From an uncultured Candidatus Melainabacteria bacterium (GTDB lineage Bacteria > Cyanobacteriota > Vampirovibrionia > Gastranaerophilales > Gastranaerophilaceae): a stretch of 15,335 nucleotides of DNA. The stretch covers positions 1 to 15,335 of the forward strand of contig CAKVJE010000045.1 of NCBI GenBank assembly GCA_934754735.1. Direction: 5' to 3'. The number at the start of each line of letters is the position of its first letter. Position 1 is the stretch's first letter. The notes under the pieces were generated by a model. The model did no database searches and was not told the origin of the DNA. It worked only from the letters and a program-made list of their open reading frames with translations. Of the stretch, positions 13,207-15,335 are shown one piece after another. The position numbers and the translations under genes are program-made.

Positions 13207-14346
13207 CTATGTTCCCTCTTTCAGAATTTCCAAATACTCTTTATACGCAAAAGTTCTATTTCTTGATTGATTTGAAGTTTGTTCAAGGACGCCGATATTA
13301 ATCAGGTCTTTAATTACACTGGAAATTGTATTGAATGCAATATCAAGCTCTTGCGATGTCTTTCTTATTTCTATTATAGGATTGGATTCCAAGTATTCAA
13401 AAACACGCATTCCATTTTTTGCACGGCGTCCCAGATTTGCAATTTTTACACAATTTTTATCATGCAAAGCCGTCAATTTGTCAATAGTTTCAACGGCGTC
13501 TTTAGCGGATTCATAAACCGCTTCCAAGAAAAATTTAATCCATTGTTCATAATTGCCTTTTAGGCGAACTTCGCTCATGCGGTCGTAATACTCAATTCTG
13601 TTCTTCTTTAGAAAATATGAAATATACAAAGCCGGAGTTGTAAGCACTTTTTGTTCCATCAAAAACAAAGTAATCAACAAACGACCAATTCTGCCGTTAC
13701 CATCTAAAAATGGATGGATAGTTTCAAACTGATAATGAATCAAACCTGCTCTAATAAGCACATCTAAATTATCTTCAGCATTAATATATTTTTCTAAATC
13801 AGACATTGCCTGTTGCATATCTTCTACTGATGGCGGAATATATCTGGCATTCTGCAAAGTTGAACCTGCTCCGCCTATCCAGTTTTGGGAATGTCTAAAT
13901 TCTCCGGGGCATTTGTTTTGACCTCTCACTCCTGCTAACAAAACTTTGTGAGCCTCTTTAATAAGGCGATTGCACAAAGGCAGTTCTTTCAATCTGTTAA
14001 TCGCAAAATCAGTTGCTTTAATATAATTAACAACATCTCCAACAGGTCTATTGGTATTATTTTCAAGCATTGGGTCTAAAACATCTTCTAAAGTCGCTTG
14101 TGTACCTTCAATCTGGGAAGACATAAGCGCTTCTTTTCTAACATACATTGAGATAAACAAATCAATATTAGGGATTCTACTTGAAATACCTTCTAACAAA
14201 GCTATTTGACGATTTGCTTTAACCAAGATTTCTACAATTTCATCACTAAATTCTATTTGAGGATTAGGAGGTAAAACAGCCGGCATAAAGGAATTGTATG
14301 CCATTTCTCCTGATAAATTCTTTTTATAAGTTCCTGCTCGATTCAT
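13207..14346 (-). CDS. Fic-family AMP-transferase with N-terminal inhibitory helix and C-terminal winged helix
   Basis: This 379-residue protein has a complete architecture. The Fic N-terminal segment (LPPNPQIEFSDEIVEIL) comes first. Next is a class II inhibitory motif SSQIEG (76-81, pattern S/T-x-x-x-E-G/N) whose Glu80 normally blocks ATP binding. The Fic core has the active site HPFLDGNGRIGR (211-222), with catalytic His211, Asp215 and Asn217. A C-terminal helix-turn-helix (about 305-375, KTSQELDIAFNTISSVIKDLINIGVLE) closes the protein. Fic enzymes transfer AMP (or other phosphate-containing groups) to hydroxyl side chains of target proteins; this one should be autoinhibited until Glu80 is displaced. 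The target is unknown. The helix-turn-helix suggests DNA binding and self-regulation through the palindromes at its promoter. No separate antitoxin gene is seen beside it. All active-site residues are present. Confidence 0.93.
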   Translation of the reverse strand: MNRAGTYKKNLSGEMAYNSFMPAVLPPNPQIEFSDEIVEILVKANRQIALLEGISSRIPNIDLFISMYVRKEALMSSQIEGTQATLEDVLDPMLENNTNRPVGDVVNYIKATDFAINRLKELPLCNRLIKEAHKVLLAGVRGQNKCPGEFRHSQNWIGGAGSTLQNARYIPPSVEDMQQAMSDLEKYINAEDNLDVLIRAGLIHYQFETIHPFLDGNGRIGRLLITLFLMEQKVLTTPALYISYFLKKNRIEYYDRMSEVRLKGNYEQWIKFFLEAVYESAKDAVETIDKLTALHDKNCVKIANLGRRAKNGMRVFEYLESNPIIEIRKTSQELDIAFNTISSVIKDLINIGVLEQTSNQSRNRTFAYKEYLEILKEGT

Positions 14347-14357
14347 GATAATAACAC

Positions 14358-14450
14358 CTAAATTGAAATAACATGCTTATTATAGCATAGTTATTTCAAT
14401 TTAGCAATTGTAATTGAAATAAGAACAATTGAGACAAAATTTTATTTCAA
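14358..14450 (-). promoter_or_regulatory. fic promoter inside two tandem palindromic operators
   Basis: Operator A is a perfect 15-bp inverted repeat, CTAAATTGAAATAAC (14358-14372) / GTTATTTCAATTTAG (14390-14404), extended inward by ATGC/GCAT. Operator B repeats the core half-sites TTGAAATAA (14414-14422) and TTATTTCAA (14442-14450). In both pairs the half-sites start 28 bases apart. The minus-strand promoter is TTGCTA (14402-14407), 17 bases, TATAAT (14379-14384), with the -10 inside the loop of operator A. Initiation falls near 14372. Binding would directly cover the promoter. Confidence 0.8.
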
Positions 14451-14586
14451 CATTGGCAAGACAAATTTTCTAAAATGCAAAATGTTTTTATGACTCCGAT
14501 TTAATAAAATCTAATTCAAATTTTACCCATTCCCTTTTAAAAATTATGGAGGAATATAAAGCAACATCGTTACATTATTATATTTT

Positions 14587-15335
14587 TTACTTTTTATTAA
14601 AAGGATTTGACAGAAATTTTATATCAAAAAATTTTTCTTCCAAATAAGTTTTAACTTGATTATAAATCTGCGTATTATTATTTTTAATAGCAAAAATAAT
14701 TACATCTGGTTTTAGATTAACTAAATCATTAGGTGAATAAATTTCTAAATCACCAATTCTTTCCCCCCATCTTGAAGCAGATTTATCCACTATTCCTAAA
14801 ATTTTACGCTTTTTAATTTTTCCTGACAAAATTAAATCACTTAGAAAAACACTAGCGCCCCAGAAAACAACTTTCTTAAATTTATATTCATTAACTTGTT
14901 CTATAAATCTTTGTTCTATAGTAGGAATTCTTTTGAATTTTATAGGATTCTTTTTTGCATAATATTGCCAATACTTACCTAGCCAAATATTTTTATTATT
15001 CCAAGGTTTTTCATCAGATACATAATGTATAATCGCAGGATGAATAATAGCGTTTTCTACATTTTCTTTTCCATAACAGTCATAAACCTTTTGAGACAAT
15101 TCAGGCACATCCAAAAAACGGGACTTGAATGATGTCATAACATTATATTTAAAATCTAAATGTTTTATTTTTCCATAACATACAAGATTAATAATATCCT
15201 GATCCATAAATCGGTATTGATTTTTACACATTGCTAGCAGTTTAGATGTAATATTTTCTTTTCTTATTTGTTTTAAATTCCACAATATAACCCCTGCATT
15301 GATATAATATTTCATATCAGGAATACCAATACTAT
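14587..15335 (-). CDS. GT8-family glycosyltransferase, N terminus beyond the window, with C-terminal Rossmann-like domain
   Basis: The reading frame stays open to the window edge (six more residues, SIGIPD, before the first Met in the window at 15315), so the start lies outside. Family 8 glycosyltransferase motifs visible are YYINAGVILWNLKQIR, FMDQDIINLVCYGKIKHLDFKYN and the HP..IHYVSDEKPW segment that closes the donor site. The metal-binding DxD would be upstream of the window. After about residue 145 a separate domain begins (KKVVFWGASVFLSDLI, KILGIVDKSASRWGERIGDLEIYSP, DVIIFAIKN). This G-x-S-x(n)-D Rossmann-like pattern is seen in sugar-modifying proteins of polysaccharide clusters. GT8 enzymes add galactose or glucose to lipopolysaccharide cores and other glycans using UDP-sugars. 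It is AT-rich like the neighbouring accessory genes, and 240 gene-free bases with the fic promoter follow it. Confidence 0.82.
   Translation of the reverse strand, partial: SIGIPDMKYYINAGVILWNLKQIRKENITSKLLAMCKNQYRFMDQDIINLVCYGKIKHLDFKYNVMTSFKSRFLDVPELSQKVYDCYGKENVENAIIHPAIIHYVSDEKPWNNKNIWLGKYWQYYAKKNPIKFKRIPTIEQRFIEQVNEYKFKKVVFWGASVFLSDLILSGKIKKRKILGIVDKSASRWGERIGDLEIYSPNDLVNLKPDVIIFAIKNNNTQIYNQVKTYLEEKFFDIKFLSNPFNKK

Noticed and set aside
14347..14586. Separate antitoxin gene upstream of fic
   Set aside because: No open frame with a start site was found in these 240 bases; the Fic protein has its own inhibitory SSQIEG helix instead.

Overview
The window is a low-GC bacterial chromosome segment. 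It most likely comes from a non-photosynthetic relative of the Cyanobacteria (Vampirovibrionia/Melainabacteria, probably a gut Gastranaerophilales-type genome). This is an inference. The ATP synthase genes follow the cyanobacterial order a-c-b'-b-delta-alpha-gamma, with two different b-type subunits and no beta/epsilon genes after gamma. The gamma subunit lacks the regulatory insertion of photosynthetic cyanobacteria, and coding sequences are AT-rich.

Layout. (1) 1-1565: the 3' end of an acyl carrier protein gene, then fabF, each followed by a hairpin terminator. (2) 1601-4261: an ADP-ribosyltransferase-like protein, a convergent AGCS-type sodium/amino-acid symporter, and a small hypothetical protein. 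Upstream of the symporter is a helically phased ladder of TACA repeats. (3) 4262-4851: 590 bases without a gene, holding a tandem repeat array with paired (covarying) stems, a perfect 14-bp hairpin and the probable atp promoter. (4) 4852-10687: atpB-atpE-atpF'-atpF-atpH-atpA, a small membrane zinc-finger gene, then atpG. Palindromic C/G-rich repeats interrupt the operon at three junctions. atpB carries a one-base frameshift directly before the codon for its essential arginine. (5) 10780-11877: a divergent HNH-nuclease-like protein with its own promoter. (6) 12015-12240: tRNA-Ala(UGC) with promoter and terminator, followed by a degenerate second tRNA-like 3' end and terminator. (7) 12370-15335: an AT-rich accessory block with an Mrr-type restriction protein, a Fic AMP-transferase under a duplicated palindromic operator, and the C-terminal part of a GT8 glycosyltransferase fused to a Rossmann-like domain.

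How it works together. The FabF/ACP pair elongates fatty acids. The F-type ATPase genes encode the membrane rotor and stator plus the alpha/gamma part of F1; beta and epsilon must lie elsewhere. The c subunit has proton-type rather than sodium-type ligand residues. Mrr and Fic beside a tRNA suggest an acquired defence/regulatory block. The ART-like and HNH-like proteins are possible effectors or toxins, recognised only by motif.
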